This document shows positions 38,092-46,941 of a stretch of 64,000 nt of DNA, in pieces; the first letter of the stretch is position 1; every line of letters starts with the position of its first letter. The notes under the pieces were generated by a model. It had not been told where the DNA came from, made no database searches, and saw only the letters and a program-made list of their open reading frames with translations. The DNA is from Caballeronia glebae. Lineage in GTDB: Bacteria > Pseudomonadota > Gammaproteobacteria > Burkholderiales > Burkholderiaceae. Made by a program: the position numbers and the translations under genes. The stretch is taken from NCBI RefSeq assembly GCF_001545035.1, contig NZ_FCOJ02000024.1:38877-102876 (forward strand), read 5' to 3'.

Positions 38092-38953
38092 CGACTTCGC
38101 GCACCGTGTCGAGAAACCGCGCCAGCACCGGCGACGGCGTTTCCGCACGATAACGCGCATGCAGCGATACCTCGGGACAGGGCGATGCGAGCGGCACGAA
38201 TGCGACGCCGCCACTCGACAATTGCGCAGCCGATGCCGGCAGCAGCGCAACGCCCAGCCCTTCACGCACGAGACACAGAAGCGTATGAAGTTCGACGACT
38301 TCCTGCTCGATGCGCGGCGTGAATCCCGCCTCGACGCAGCAGTCGCGCAGAAACCGCGCGAGTTGCGAATGCAGCAGCCCGAAGGACAGAAAGCGCTCGT
38401 CTCCAAGCTCACGCAACGCGATGTCCCCGCGTGAGGCGAACGGATGCGAAAGCGGCAATGCAACCACGGCGGGCTCGCGCAGCACGACTTCGCTGACGAT
38501 CTCCGGATCTTCGTGCGACACGCGAAAGAAGCACACATCGAGCCGCCGCTCTTTCAACGCCTGGATTTGCGCGGCGGGCGTCATCTCGTGAAGCGTCCAT
38601 CTCACTTGCGGATGCTTGCGCGCGAACACGCCGAGCGCGCGTGGAATCGGCTCGACCATCGCCGAGCTGATAACACCTATCTCCAGGCTTCCCACTTCGC
38701 CGCGCCCCGCGCAACGCGTTAGATCGATCGCGCGCTCGAACTGCGCGAAGATCAGCGGCGCTTGTTCTTTCAGTGTTTTCCCTGCCTCGGTGAGTTCGAC
38801 GCGATGTTGCGAGCGCAGAAAAAGCGCCGTGCCCATTTCCTCTTCGAGGATGCGGATCTGCTGACTTAGCGGTGGCTGTGAAATGTGCAGCCGCGCGGCT
38901 GCGCGCCCGAAATGGAGTTCATCGGCGAGCACCGCGAAGTACCGCATGTCCAT
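38069..38953 (-). CDS. LysR-family regulator of the amidohydrolase-UbiD cluster
   Basis: 294 residues: HTH (MRYFAVLADELHFGRAAARLHISQPPLSQQIRILEEEMG) of the CatR/BenM/CbnR type and effector domain (VGSLEIGVISSAMVEPIPRALGVFARKHPQV, PEIVSEVVLREPAVVALPLSHPFA). Divergently placed 242 bp from the first amidohydrolase gene, the classical arrangement for an activator of an aromatic-acid operon. BenM/CatR-type LysRs respond to pathway intermediates. Convergent overlap of 23 bp with the neighbouring LysR. Confidence 0.88.
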   Translation of the reverse strand: MDMRYFAVLADELHFGRAAARLHISQPPLSQQIRILEEEMGTALFLRSQHRVELTEAGKTLKEQAPLIFAQFERAIDLTRCAGRGEVGSLEIGVISSAMVEPIPRALGVFARKHPQVRWTLHEMTPAAQIQALKERRLDVCFFRVSHEDPEIVSEVVLREPAVVALPLSHPFASRGDIALRELGDERFLSFGLLHSQLARFLRDCCVEAGFTPRIEQEVVELHTLLCLVREGLGVALLPASAAQLSSGGVAFVPLASPCPEVSLHARYRAETPSPVLARFLDTVREVVSCARAR

Positions 38954-39195
38954 ATCGCTAACGTATCAAGATCGTGGTCAAAAAATATTGTACAGAGCGT
39001 GCATAACTTGTGAGACTGCATCGCAAGCAGCAGTGCACGTCAGTGTGACACTCGATGCCGGCGAGGGGAAGGCGCATCAACATGCGTCTTGCAAAAGGCC
39101 GCATGGGCAAGCTCGCAAGAGCTTTTGTTCCATCGATGCGCCTGCCCGCGATCCGGCAACTGGACACGCCAGTTCCCCTCAAGGAGATCGAGACC

Positions 39196-40128
39196 ATGAT
39201 CATCGACACAAGCTGTTATCCGACCAATCTCGTCGACCTCGCCTGGCGCCATGACGGCGAACCCTTTTCGGGCGAGCGTCTGATCGAGGTGATGGACGGC
39301 CCGTACATCATCAACGGCAAGCCGCGCCGCATCGACAAGGCTTTCATTCAGCCGCCCCAAGGCAACACCATCTATACGTGGACCGACGGCGAGCGTAGCG
39401 GCCGCGAGTCGATTGACGACTATATGGCGTACACCGTCGAGATGACGCAGAAGTATCCCGAGCGTCTGCTCGGCTGCTTCGTGTATAACCCGCGCTGCGG
39501 CCCCGAGAACGGCGCCGACGCGATCGAGTTCTATGCGAAGGAACACGGCTTCAGGATGGTGCAGTTGCAGGCCAACATGCATGCGTACCGCCCGGACCGC
39601 GCGCTCGACTGGCTGCGCCCCGCGTTGCGCAAATGCGCGGACCTCGGGCTCATCGTGAAGCTGCATACCGGCGACGGACCGTACAGCATTCCGAGCGAAT
39701 GGTATCCGCTGATCCGCGAGTTTCCGTCGGTGCCGTTCATCATGGCGCACTTCGGCGTGCAGACCGGCGGCGTGTATTGCTTCGAGCCATATCAAATGGC
39801 GCTCGATACGCCGAACGTCTATTGCGAATCGAGCTGGTGTCTGCAATCGCGCATCGTCGAGTTCGCGAAGGTTCTGCCCACGCACAAGATCCTGTATGGC
39901 TCCGACACGCCGCCCAACGAGCCGGGCATGTGGCTGCGCCTGCTCGAAGTGCTCTGTCATGAGCCGCCGCAGGGCCTCAATCTCGACGAAGACACGCTAG
40001 AGGATTATCTCGGCAACAACCTCGCGCGCATGCTCGGCCTCGAACCGAGCGCGCCGCCCGCAAGCGTCGAAGAAGCGCAGGCCTATCTCGACCAATTCAA
40101 AGAAACAGACTACGCAGGAGCGCGCTGA
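39196..40128 (+). CDS. amidohydrolase-2 (ACMSD-like) family protein lacking the HxH metal motif
   Basis: 310 residues from the ATG at 39196, supported by AAGGAG; the ORF extends 141 bases upstream without a ribosome site. Belongs to the ACMSD/resorcylate-decarboxylase-like amidohydrolase family, as does the next gene, with which it aligns end to end (PYIINGKPRRID, YRPDRALDWLRPA, HTGDGPY, YCES.WC.QSRIVEFA, PPNEPGMWLR). At residues 5-8 where the family has T-H-x-H it reads T-S-C-Y, so two metal ligands are missing while later His and Asp (KLHTGDG, MAHFG, GSDTPP) remain. Stop and next start share a base (TGATG). Probably a non-catalytic or altered partner of the following subunit. Confidence 0.85.
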   Translation: MIIDTSCYPTNLVDLAWRHDGEPFSGERLIEVMDGPYIINGKPRRIDKAFIQPPQGNTIYTWTDGERSGRESIDDYMAYTVEMTQKYPERLLGCFVYNPRCGPENGADAIEFYAKEHGFRMVQLQANMHAYRPDRALDWLRPALRKCADLGLIVKLHTGDGPYSIPSEWYPLIREFPSVPFIMAHFGVQTGGVYCFEPYQMALDTPNVYCESSWCLQSRIVEFAKVLPTHKILYGSDTPPNEPGMWLRLLEVLCHEPPQGLNLDEDTLEDYLGNNLARMLGLEPSAPPASVEEAQAYLDQFKETDYAGAR

Positions 40129-41060
40129 TGATCATCGATACCCATCTGCATCCGACCAATCTCGTCGACGAAGCCTGGCGACACACGGGCGAGCCGTTCA
40201 CCGGCGAACGTCTTCTCAAGATGATGGACGGTCCGTACATCATCAACGGCAAGCCGCGCCGCATCGACATGGGTTTTATCCAGCCGCCGCCGGGCAACAC
40301 CGGTTATCGCGACGGCAACCGGCGCGGCCGCGAGGGCATTCGCGATTACATGTCGTATATCGCGGAGCTGACGCAAAAGTATCCCGATCGTTTCATCGGC
40401 AACTTCACGTATAACCCGCGCTGGGGTCCGGAGAACGGCGCGGCCGAGCTCGAATTCCACGTGAAGGAGTACGGCTTCAAGATGCTCAAGCTGCACGCCA
40501 ACATGCACGGCTATCGGCCGGATCGCGCGCTCGACTGGCTGCGTCCGGCGATGAAGAAATGCGCGGAGCTTGGGGTCGTCGTGCTGATTCACACGGGCGA
40601 CGGGCCGTACACGATTCCCACGCAGTTCTATCCGATCATCCGCGAATTCCCGATGGTGAATTTCATCATCGGTCACTTCGGCATTCAGACCGGCGGCAAT
40701 TACTCGTTCGAAGCCTTCTGGATGGCGATGGACACGCCCAACGTCTATTGCGAATCCGGCTGGTGTTATCAGTCGCGCATCGTCGAATTTGCGCGCCAGT
40801 TGCCGCGCGACAAGATCGTGTTCGGCACCGATTCGCCGCCGAACGAGCCGGGCATGTGGCTGCGCGAACTGGAGATGTTATGCGGTCCCGCGCCGCAAGG
40901 CATGGATCTCGATGAAGACGGTCTCGAACACTACATGGGCAACAACATCGCGCGGCTGGTGGGCATCGAGCCGACCAAACCACCGAAGGATCTTGCCGAA
41001 GCGCAGAAGCGGCTGAAGGCCACGTATGTAACGAGCGACGAAGTCGCGCAGACTGCCTGA
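40128..41060 (+). CDS. amidohydrolase-2 (ACMSD-like) family enzyme
   Basis: 310 residues with the complete metal-site pattern: HxH in IIDTHLHPTN, His in LIHTGDGPY, His in IIGHFGIQTGG and Asp in FGTDSPPNE. Members are Zn/Mn-dependent hydrolases or non-oxidative decarboxylases (ACMSD, gamma-resorcylate, 5-carboxyvanillate, isoorotate). Translationally coupled to the metal-site-deficient paralogue upstream and followed 54 bp later by ubiD-family decarboxylase. Expected to act in the cytoplasm on a carboxylated or lactam ring intermediate; reaction not determinable from sequence. Confidence 0.88.
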   Translation: MIIDTHLHPTNLVDEAWRHTGEPFTGERLLKMMDGPYIINGKPRRIDMGFIQPPPGNTGYRDGNRRGREGIRDYMSYIAELTQKYPDRFIGNFTYNPRWGPENGAAELEFHVKEYGFKMLKLHANMHGYRPDRALDWLRPAMKKCAELGVVVLIHTGDGPYTIPTQFYPIIREFPMVNFIIGHFGIQTGGNYSFEAFWMAMDTPNVYCESGWCYQSRIVEFARQLPRDKIVFGTDSPPNEPGMWLRELEMLCGPAPQGMDLDEDGLEHYMGNNIARLVGIEPTKPPKDLAEAQKRLKATYVTSDEVAQTA

Positions 41061-41114
41061 CCTCACGCGGGCGCGGTTGCTCACGCGCCCTTCTTCCTTT
41101 CGATGGAGCTCACG

Positions 41115-42500
41115 ATGGCCGATAACTTCTTTCGCGCCACACAGGACTTTCATAGCTTTGCGCGCGCCTATCGCGAGCGATATCCCGATGATGTGTTGAC
41201 GCTCAAGCAACCTGTGTCGGCCGATCAGGATGTCACGGCGATCGTCGCGGCGCTTGCCGCGCGCGGACAACATCCGATGCTAGTATGCGAGCAAGTCGAA
41301 GGCATCGATACGCCTTTGGCCACCAACTTCTTCGCGTCGCGCGAGCGCATCGGCCGTCTGTTCGATGTCGATGCGCGCGGCCTCTTCGACGCATATCAGC
41401 AACGCGCGAACGCGCCGGTCGCGCCCGAGTATGTTGCAAGCGGTCCCGTACTCGATGAAGTCGTCGAGGCCGACGCGGTCGATCTCGCGCGACTGCCGAT
41501 GATCCGCCACTTCGCCACCGACCGCGGCGCGTACATAACGAACGCGGTGATCGTCGCCGAAGACCCCGTGACCGGCATCGCCAATCTCAGCTATCACCGC
41601 TCGATGCTGCACGCGAAGAACGCGCTGGCGACGAGCCTGCATTCGCGCGGGCATCTGTGGCGCATGCTGCAGAACGTAAAGGCGCGCGGCGATACGCTGA
41701 AGGTCGCGATGGTGATTGGCGCGCATCCGTTGTTCATGCTCGCGGCGGCGTCGCGCGTGCCTTTCGGCGCCGATGAGCGCGCCATCGCCGGCGGACTCTT
41801 CGGCGCGCCGCTGCAACTCGTGCGCACGCCGCGTTACGGCATCGGCGTGCCGGCGGCCGCGGAGTTCGTGCTCGAAGGCACCATCGATCCCGATGCGCGC
41901 GCCGAAGAAGGACCGTTTGGCGAGTTCACGGGCTATTCGTCGGACCGGTCGACCAACAACGTGCTGCGCGTCGACACGATGATGCGCCGCCGCGACGCGT
42001 GGCTCGTCGATGTCGTCGGCGGTCCGTATGCCGAGCATCTCACGCTCGCCCGCCTGCCGCGCGAGGCGGAAATGAGCGAGAAGCTGAAGGCGCGCTTTCC
42101 ATCGGTCACGGCGCTGCACTATCCGAACTCCGGCACGCACTTTCACTGCTATGTCGCGTTGAATCAGACGCGCGATGGTGAAGCGCGCCAGATCATGCTC
42201 GCGTTGCTCGGCTGGGACCCGTATCTCAAGCATGTCGTCGCGGTCGATGGCGATATCGACATAACAGACGATTCGCAAGTGCTCTGGGCGATCGCCGCGC
42301 ACGCGCAGCCGCACGAGGATGTGTTCATCGTCGGCGGATTGCCGGGCAGTCCGCTCGATCCTTCATCGTCCGTGGACGGCACCACGTCGCGCATGGGAAT
42401 CGACGCGACGCGCGGCTCGCGTTTCGACGGCATACGCGCGCGCATCGGCGAAGAGGTAATGCAACGCGCGGCGCGCATTCTGGAAGGAGCCACGCAATGA
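41115..42500 (+). CDS. ubiD: UbiD-family prenylated-FMN-dependent decarboxylase
   Basis: 461 residues from the ATG at 41115 (GGAG 7 bp upstream; an ATG at 41103 adds four residues). UbiD landmarks: ITNAVIVAEDPVTGIANLSYHR in the prFMN/metal site, and EEGPFGEFTGYSSD carrying the catalytic Glu pair (E-x4-E as in E277/E282 of Fdc1). Reversible decarboxylation of unsaturated or aromatic acids. Overlaps the UbiX gene (ATGA), which supplies its cofactor. The operon context indicates a catabolic rather than ubiquinone role. Confidence 0.92.
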   Translation: MADNFFRATQDFHSFARAYRERYPDDVLTLKQPVSADQDVTAIVAALAARGQHPMLVCEQVEGIDTPLATNFFASRERIGRLFDVDARGLFDAYQQRANAPVAPEYVASGPVLDEVVEADAVDLARLPMIRHFATDRGAYITNAVIVAEDPVTGIANLSYHRSMLHAKNALATSLHSRGHLWRMLQNVKARGDTLKVAMVIGAHPLFMLAAASRVPFGADERAIAGGLFGAPLQLVRTPRYGIGVPAAAEFVLEGTIDPDARAEEGPFGEFTGYSSDRSTNNVLRVDTMMRRRDAWLVDVVGGPYAEHLTLARLPREAEMSEKLKARFPSVTALHYPNSGTHFHCYVALNQTRDGEARQIMLALLGWDPYLKHVVAVDGDIDITDDSQVLWAIAAHAQPHEDVFIVGGLPGSPLDPSSSVDGTTSRMGIDATRGSRFDGIRARIGEEVMQRAARILEGATQ

Positions 42501-43069
42501 GCACGCGGCGCATCGCGGTCGGCATCAGCGGCGCATCGGGCTTCATGTATGGCGTGCGCCTCCTGGAATTGCTGCGCGAACTCGATATCGAAACGCATCT
42601 GACGATCTCGCGCAGCGCGCTTTTGACAATGCAGCACGAGACCACCCACAAGCTCGCCGACGTCAACGCGCTCGCAAGCTTCACTTATCGATGCGATGAC
42701 ATGGCCGCCGCCATTTCGAGCGGTTCGTTCCGCACGCTGGGCATGATCGTCGCGCCGTGTTCGATGAAGACGCTCGCCGAAATCGCCAGCGGACTTTCAT
42801 CGAGCCTCATTTCGCGCGCGGCCGACGTCACGCTCAAGGAGCGCCGCCCGCTCGTGCTGCTCGCGCGCGAAACGCCGTACACGCTGGCGCATTTGCGCAA
42901 CATGATGGCCGTCACCGAGATGGGCGGCATCGTCGCGCCGCCAGTGCCCGCGTTCTACGCGCGCCCCGCTTCCCTCGACGCAATGATCGATCACACGCTG
43001 GGCCGCGTGCTCGATCTGTTCGCCCTCGATTGCAACTCGGTAAGACGCTGGAAAGAACACGAAGCCTGA
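42497..43069 (+). CDS. ubiX: UbiX-family flavin prenyltransferase
   Basis: 190 residues, typical length. Prenylates FMN with dimethylallyl phosphate to make prFMN for UbiD enzymes. FMN-binding start [83 protein letters not shown]. Four-base overlap with ubiD shows a dedicated pair. Confidence 0.92.
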   Translation: MSTRRIAVGISGASGFMYGVRLLELLRELDIETHLTISRSALLTMQHETTHKLADVNALASFTYRCDDMAAAISSGSFRTLGMIVAPCSMKTLAEIASGLSSSLISRAADVTLKERRPLVLLARETPYTLAHLRNMMAVTEMGGIVAPPVPAFYARPASLDAMIDHTLGRVLDLFALDCNSVRRWKEHEA

Positions 43070-43089
43070 CTTACTCAAGGAGACAAGCA

Positions 43090-44142
43090 ATGACTCACAT
43101 TCATACGACGCACAACGCGTTCCGGAAGATTCCCGTCACTGTGCTGACCGGTTTTCTCGGCGCGGGCAAAACGACGCTGCTCAACTACATCCTGCGCGAA
43201 AAGCACGGCCACAAGATCGCGGTGATCGAGAACGAGTTCGGCGAAGTCGGCATCGACGGCGGGCTCGTGCTCGAATCGACCGAAGAGATCTATGAAATGA
43301 CGAACGGCTGCGTGTGCTGTGTCGGCGCGGTGCGCGAGGATCTCGTGCGCATCGTGAGGATGCTGGTGGAAAGGCCCGAGCCGCTCGATCACATCATCGT
43401 CGAGACGAGCGGGCTTGCCGATCCCTATCCTGTCGCGCAGACCTTTTTCATCGACGATCCGATCGCGCAGCGCGTAACGCTCGATGCCGTCGTCACCATG
43501 GTCGATGCCAAGCACATCGCCGCGCATCTCGACGATCTCGTGCTCGATGGTCGCGACAACCAGGCGGTCGATCAGATCGTGTGCGCGGATCGCATCGTCG
43601 TCAACAAGGTGGACCTCGTGACGCCGCACGACATCGCTTCGTTGAAAGAGCGGCTACGCGGGCTCAACGCGACGGCTGAGATCGTCGAGTCGAGTTACGC
43701 GCAGATCGATCTGCGCACGATTCTCGGCGTAGGCGCGAACGAGTTCGCGCAGCAGCTCGTCGAAGCAGATGGCGATCGCGAACACGATCATCACGGCCAT
43801 CACGAAGAAGATCACGACGATCACCATCACGATGAAAGCGTGACGTCGGTGGGCATCGAAGTCGATGCGGATATCGAGCTCGAAGCGCTGCAAACCTGGC
43901 TCACCGAACTGCGCGCATCCGATGCGACGAACCTCTTTCGCATGAAGGGCATCTTCGCCGTGAAGGGCCAGCCGTATCGCTACGTGCTGCAAGGCGTGCA
44001 CGACATCATCGAATTGCGCGCGGCGCAGGCGTGGGGCTACGAACCGCGTTCGAGCCGCATCGTGTTCATCGGACGCGCGCTCGACCGCACCGCGCTGACC
44101 GAGCGCTTCCATGCCTGTCTTGCAGTGCCGGTCGCGGCCTGA
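43090..44142 (+). CDS. COG0523 (CobW/ZNG1-like) GTPase metallochaperone
   Basis: 350 residues from the ATG at 43090 with AAGGAGA upstream. G1 P-loop GFLGAGKTT, metal-binding motif CVCC (in [10 protein letters not shown]), [12 protein letters not shown] guanine motif, CobW C-terminal domain; a His/Asp-rich linker (about residues 234-256, [18 protein letters not shown]) for metal storage. Such GTPases insert metal into client enzymes. Within this operon the most likely clients are the two metal-dependent amidohydrolase types; this is inferred from location. Confidence 0.9.
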   Translation: MTHIHTTHNAFRKIPVTVLTGFLGAGKTTLLNYILREKHGHKIAVIENEFGEVGIDGGLVLESTEEIYEMTNGCVCCVGAVREDLVRIVRMLVERPEPLDHIIVETSGLADPYPVAQTFFIDDPIAQRVTLDAVVTMVDAKHIAAHLDDLVLDGRDNQAVDQIVCADRIVVNKVDLVTPHDIASLKERLRGLNATAEIVESSYAQIDLRTILGVGANEFAQQLVEADGDREHDHHGHHEEDHDDHHHDESVTSVGIEVDADIELEALQTWLTELRASDATNLFRMKGIFAVKGQPYRYVLQGVHDIIELRAAQAWGYEPRSSRIVFIGRALDRTALTERFHACLAVPVAA

Positions 44143-44181
44143 CGAACGCAGCCGCCGATAACGATATTCAGGAGACACGTG

Positions 44182-45519
44182 ATGAACACCGACCAACACC
44201 CCGTCGATCGCGTCCTGCCCAAGCGGCAGATGATCACGCTCGGCCTGCAGCATATGCTCGTCGCTTACATCGGCGCGATTGCCGTGCCGTTGATCGTCGC
44301 ATCCGCATTGAAGATGTCGCCCGCCGACACCACCGTGCTCATCAGCACGGCGCTTTTCTGCTCGGGCATCTCAACGGTGCTTCAAACCGTCGGCGTCTGG
44401 AAATTCGGCGTGCGTTTGCCGATTCTCCAGGGCGTCGCGTTCAGCAGCGTGGGGCCGGTCATCGCGATCGGCTTGAGTCCGGGCGGCGGCTTCGCGGGCG
44501 TCTGCGGCGCGGTGATCGGCGCGGGCGTCTTCACGATGTTCGCTGCGCCGCTCGTAGGACGTCTGCGACGCTTCTTTCCACCTGTCGTGACCGGTTGCAT
44601 CGTCACCGTGATCGGGCTGCAACTCTTTCCCGTCGCGTATCAATGGGCGGGCGGCGGCGAGAATGCGCGGCACTTCGGCGCGCTGCCGTTCCTCTGCGTC
44701 GCGCTGTTCGTCGCGCTCGTGATTCTCGCCGTCAACCGCTTCGCCAATGCGTTCCTGCGCAATCTGTCGGTGCTGATCGGCCTCGTCTCGGGCAGCGTGC
44801 TTGCGTGCTCGCTCGGCATGGGCGACTTCGGCAACGTCGCCAGCGCGCCGTGGTTCACGATGCCGTTGCCATTCCACTTCGGCATGCCCGTGTTTTCCGT
44901 GGTGCCCGTACTCACGATGATCGTCGTGATGGTGGTGCAGATGGTCGAGTCGATGGGCCTCTTCGTCGCGATCGGCGATATCGTCGAGAAGAACATCAGC
45001 GAGGAAGACGCCGTGCGCGGCATGCGGGCGAACGGACTCGCGAGCGCGATAGCCGGTATGTTCGCCGCGTTTCCGTTTATCGCGTTCATGGAAAACGTGG
45101 GGCTCGTGATTCTGACCGGCGTGCGCAGCCGATGGGTCGTAGCGGTGAGCGGCGTCTTGATGTGCGTCGTCGCGCTGGTGCCGAAGATCGGCGCGATCGT
45201 GGCCTCGACGCCCGCTGCGGCGCTCGGCGGCGCGGGCATCGCGATGTTCGGCGTCGTGGTCGCCGCGGGCGTGCAGACGCTCTCGAAGGTGGACTTCGAA
45301 CGCAATCGCTACAACGTGCTGATCGTGGGCTTTACGATCGCCACCGCGCTCATTCCCGTGATGGCGCCGCAGGTCTTCAAGCAAATGCCCGACTGGACGC
45401 AGCCCTTCGTGCACAGCGGCGTCGTGCTCGCGTGTCTCGTGTCGGTCGTGTTGAACGCCGTGCTCAACGGCGCGCATGAGGAAGACGTCGTGCCAGCGCA
45501 AAGCATGGTGCGCGAGTAA
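44182..45519 (+). CDS. NCS2-family nucleobase (uracil/xanthine-type) permease
   Basis: 445 residues from the ATG at 44182 (GTG at 44179 possible; CAGGAGACAC upstream). Twelve or more hydrophobic segments; family motifs LGLQHMLVAYIGAIAVPLIV, PILQGVAFSSVGPV, VTGCIVTVIGLQLFPVA, VQMVESMGLFVAIGDIV (NCS2 signature region). Proton-coupled uptake of a purine, pyrimidine or similar heterocycle. Its presence in the cluster is the best clue to the pathway substrate. Confidence 0.9.
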   Translation: MNTDQHPVDRVLPKRQMITLGLQHMLVAYIGAIAVPLIVASALKMSPADTTVLISTALFCSGISTVLQTVGVWKFGVRLPILQGVAFSSVGPVIAIGLSPGGGFAGVCGAVIGAGVFTMFAAPLVGRLRRFFPPVVTGCIVTVIGLQLFPVAYQWAGGGENARHFGALPFLCVALFVALVILAVNRFANAFLRNLSVLIGLVSGSVLACSLGMGDFGNVASAPWFTMPLPFHFGMPVFSVVPVLTMIVVMVVQMVESMGLFVAIGDIVEKNISEEDAVRGMRANGLASAIAGMFAAFPFIAFMENVGLVILTGVRSRWVVAVSGVLMCVVALVPKIGAIVASTPAAALGGAGIAMFGVVVAAGVQTLSKVDFERNRYNVLIVGFTIATALIPVMAPQVFKQMPDWTQPFVHSGVVLACLVSVVLNAVLNGAHEEDVVPAQSMVRE

Positions 45520-45543
45520 AACGTGTCGACAGGACAATCATTC

Positions 45544-46929
45544 ATGAACACTCGAAACGAAGCAGTACTTATAAAGAATCCCGTCGCGGTGATGAGCGGA
45601 CTGCGCGGTGACGCCGCACGTCTCGGCCAAGTGGATATTCGCATCCGTGACGGCGCGATCCGCAGCATCGCGCCGAATCTCGAAGCGCGCGACGACGAGC
45701 GCGTCATCGATGCGCGCTCGTGCGTCGTCTATCCCGGCTGGGTGAACACGCATCATCACCTGTTCCAGAACCTGCTGAAAGCGGTGCCTTCGGGCATCAA
45801 CGCCGACCTGCAGGAATGGCTCGCCGCCGTGCCGTATCCGCGCCTCGCGCGCTTCACGCCGGAACTCGCGCGCATCGCCGCTCGCCTTGGCATGGCCGAG
45901 TTGCTCTTGTCCGGCGTGACGACATGCGCGGATCACCACTATCTTTATCACGCACAAGGCTCGACCGAAACCGGCGACCTGCTCTTCGACGAAGCCGCGT
46001 CGTTCGGCCTGCGCTTCGTGTTGTGCCGTGGCGGCGCGTTGCAGGCGGCGGGCGATCATCCGGGCTTCTCGAAACTCGCGCTGAAGCCCGAGACGCTCGA
46101 TCAGATGCTCGCCGATATCGAGCGTCTGAAGGCGCGTTATCACGATCCGCGCGCGGCATCGATGCGTCGCGTCGTCGTCGCGCCGACCACGCCGACCTTC
46201 TCGCTGCCGCCCGATCTTCTACCCGAGATCGCGCGCGCCGCACGCGGCATGGGTCTGCGCATGCACACGCATCTTTCGGAGACGCGGCGCTATGTCGATT
46301 TTTGCCGCGAGCGCTTCGACAAGCTGCCGGTCGAGTTCGTCGCCGATCACGAATGGCTCGGCCCCGATGTGTGGTTCGCCCATCTCGTGCATCTCGAAGC
46401 GAGCGAGATCGCCACGCTCGCCGAAACCGGCAGCGGCTGCTCGCACTGCCCGGTGAGCAACGCGCGGCTCGGCAGCGGCATCGCGCCAGCGCCGCAAATG
46501 GCCGCGGCGGGCGTGCCGATGTCGCTCGCGGTCGATGGCGTCGCATCCAACGAGTCGGGCAGCATGATCAACGAGGCGCACTTCGCGTGGCTCGTGCATC
46601 GCGCGGCACAGGGCGCGTCGGCGACGACCGTGGAGGAAACGATTCACTGGGGCAGCGCGGGCGGCGCGGGCGTGCTCGGACTCGATGCGACCGGCACGCT
46701 GGAAGTCGGCAAGGCCGCGGACCTCGTGTTGTATGACATCGACGATCCGCGCTTCTACGGTTATCACGATCTTGCGGTGGCGCCGGTGACATCGGGCGAA
46801 CCGGCGCGCGTGCGCTATAACATCGTGAACGGTCGCGTGGTGGTCGATGACGGCGTGATTCCCGGCTTCGATTTCGACGCGTTGCGCCGCGAGGCCGCCG
46901 AGGGCGTGAAAGTTCTCCTGGCCGATTAG
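45544..46929 (+). CDS. 8-oxoguanine deaminase-like amidohydrolase (TrzA/AtzB group)
   Basis: 461 residues from the ATG at 45544 (AGGA upstream; GTG at 45523 possible). Beta-sandwich plus metal barrel: HxH in YPGWVNTHHHLFQN, His in MRMHTHLSETR, His in HLVHLEASE, Asp in LAVDGVASNESGSM. The pattern resembles 8-oxoguanine deaminase and s-triazine hydrolases, which remove amino groups from N-heterocycles. It follows the permease by 24 bp, so it probably deaminates the imported compound. Confidence 0.85.
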   Translation: MNTRNEAVLIKNPVAVMSGLRGDAARLGQVDIRIRDGAIRSIAPNLEARDDERVIDARSCVVYPGWVNTHHHLFQNLLKAVPSGINADLQEWLAAVPYPRLARFTPELARIAARLGMAELLLSGVTTCADHHYLYHAQGSTETGDLLFDEAASFGLRFVLCRGGALQAAGDHPGFSKLALKPETLDQMLADIERLKARYHDPRAASMRRVVVAPTTPTFSLPPDLLPEIARAARGMGLRMHTHLSETRRYVDFCRERFDKLPVEFVADHEWLGPDVWFAHLVHLEASEIATLAETGSGCSHCPVSNARLGSGIAPAPQMAAAGVPMSLAVDGVASNESGSMINEAHFAWLVHRAAQGASATTVEETIHWGSAGGAGVLGLDATGTLEVGKAADLVLYDIDDPRFYGYHDLAVAPVTSGEPARVRYNIVNGRVVVDDGVIPGFDFDALRREAAEGVKVLLAD

Positions 46930-46941
46930 GGAGACATCGCC

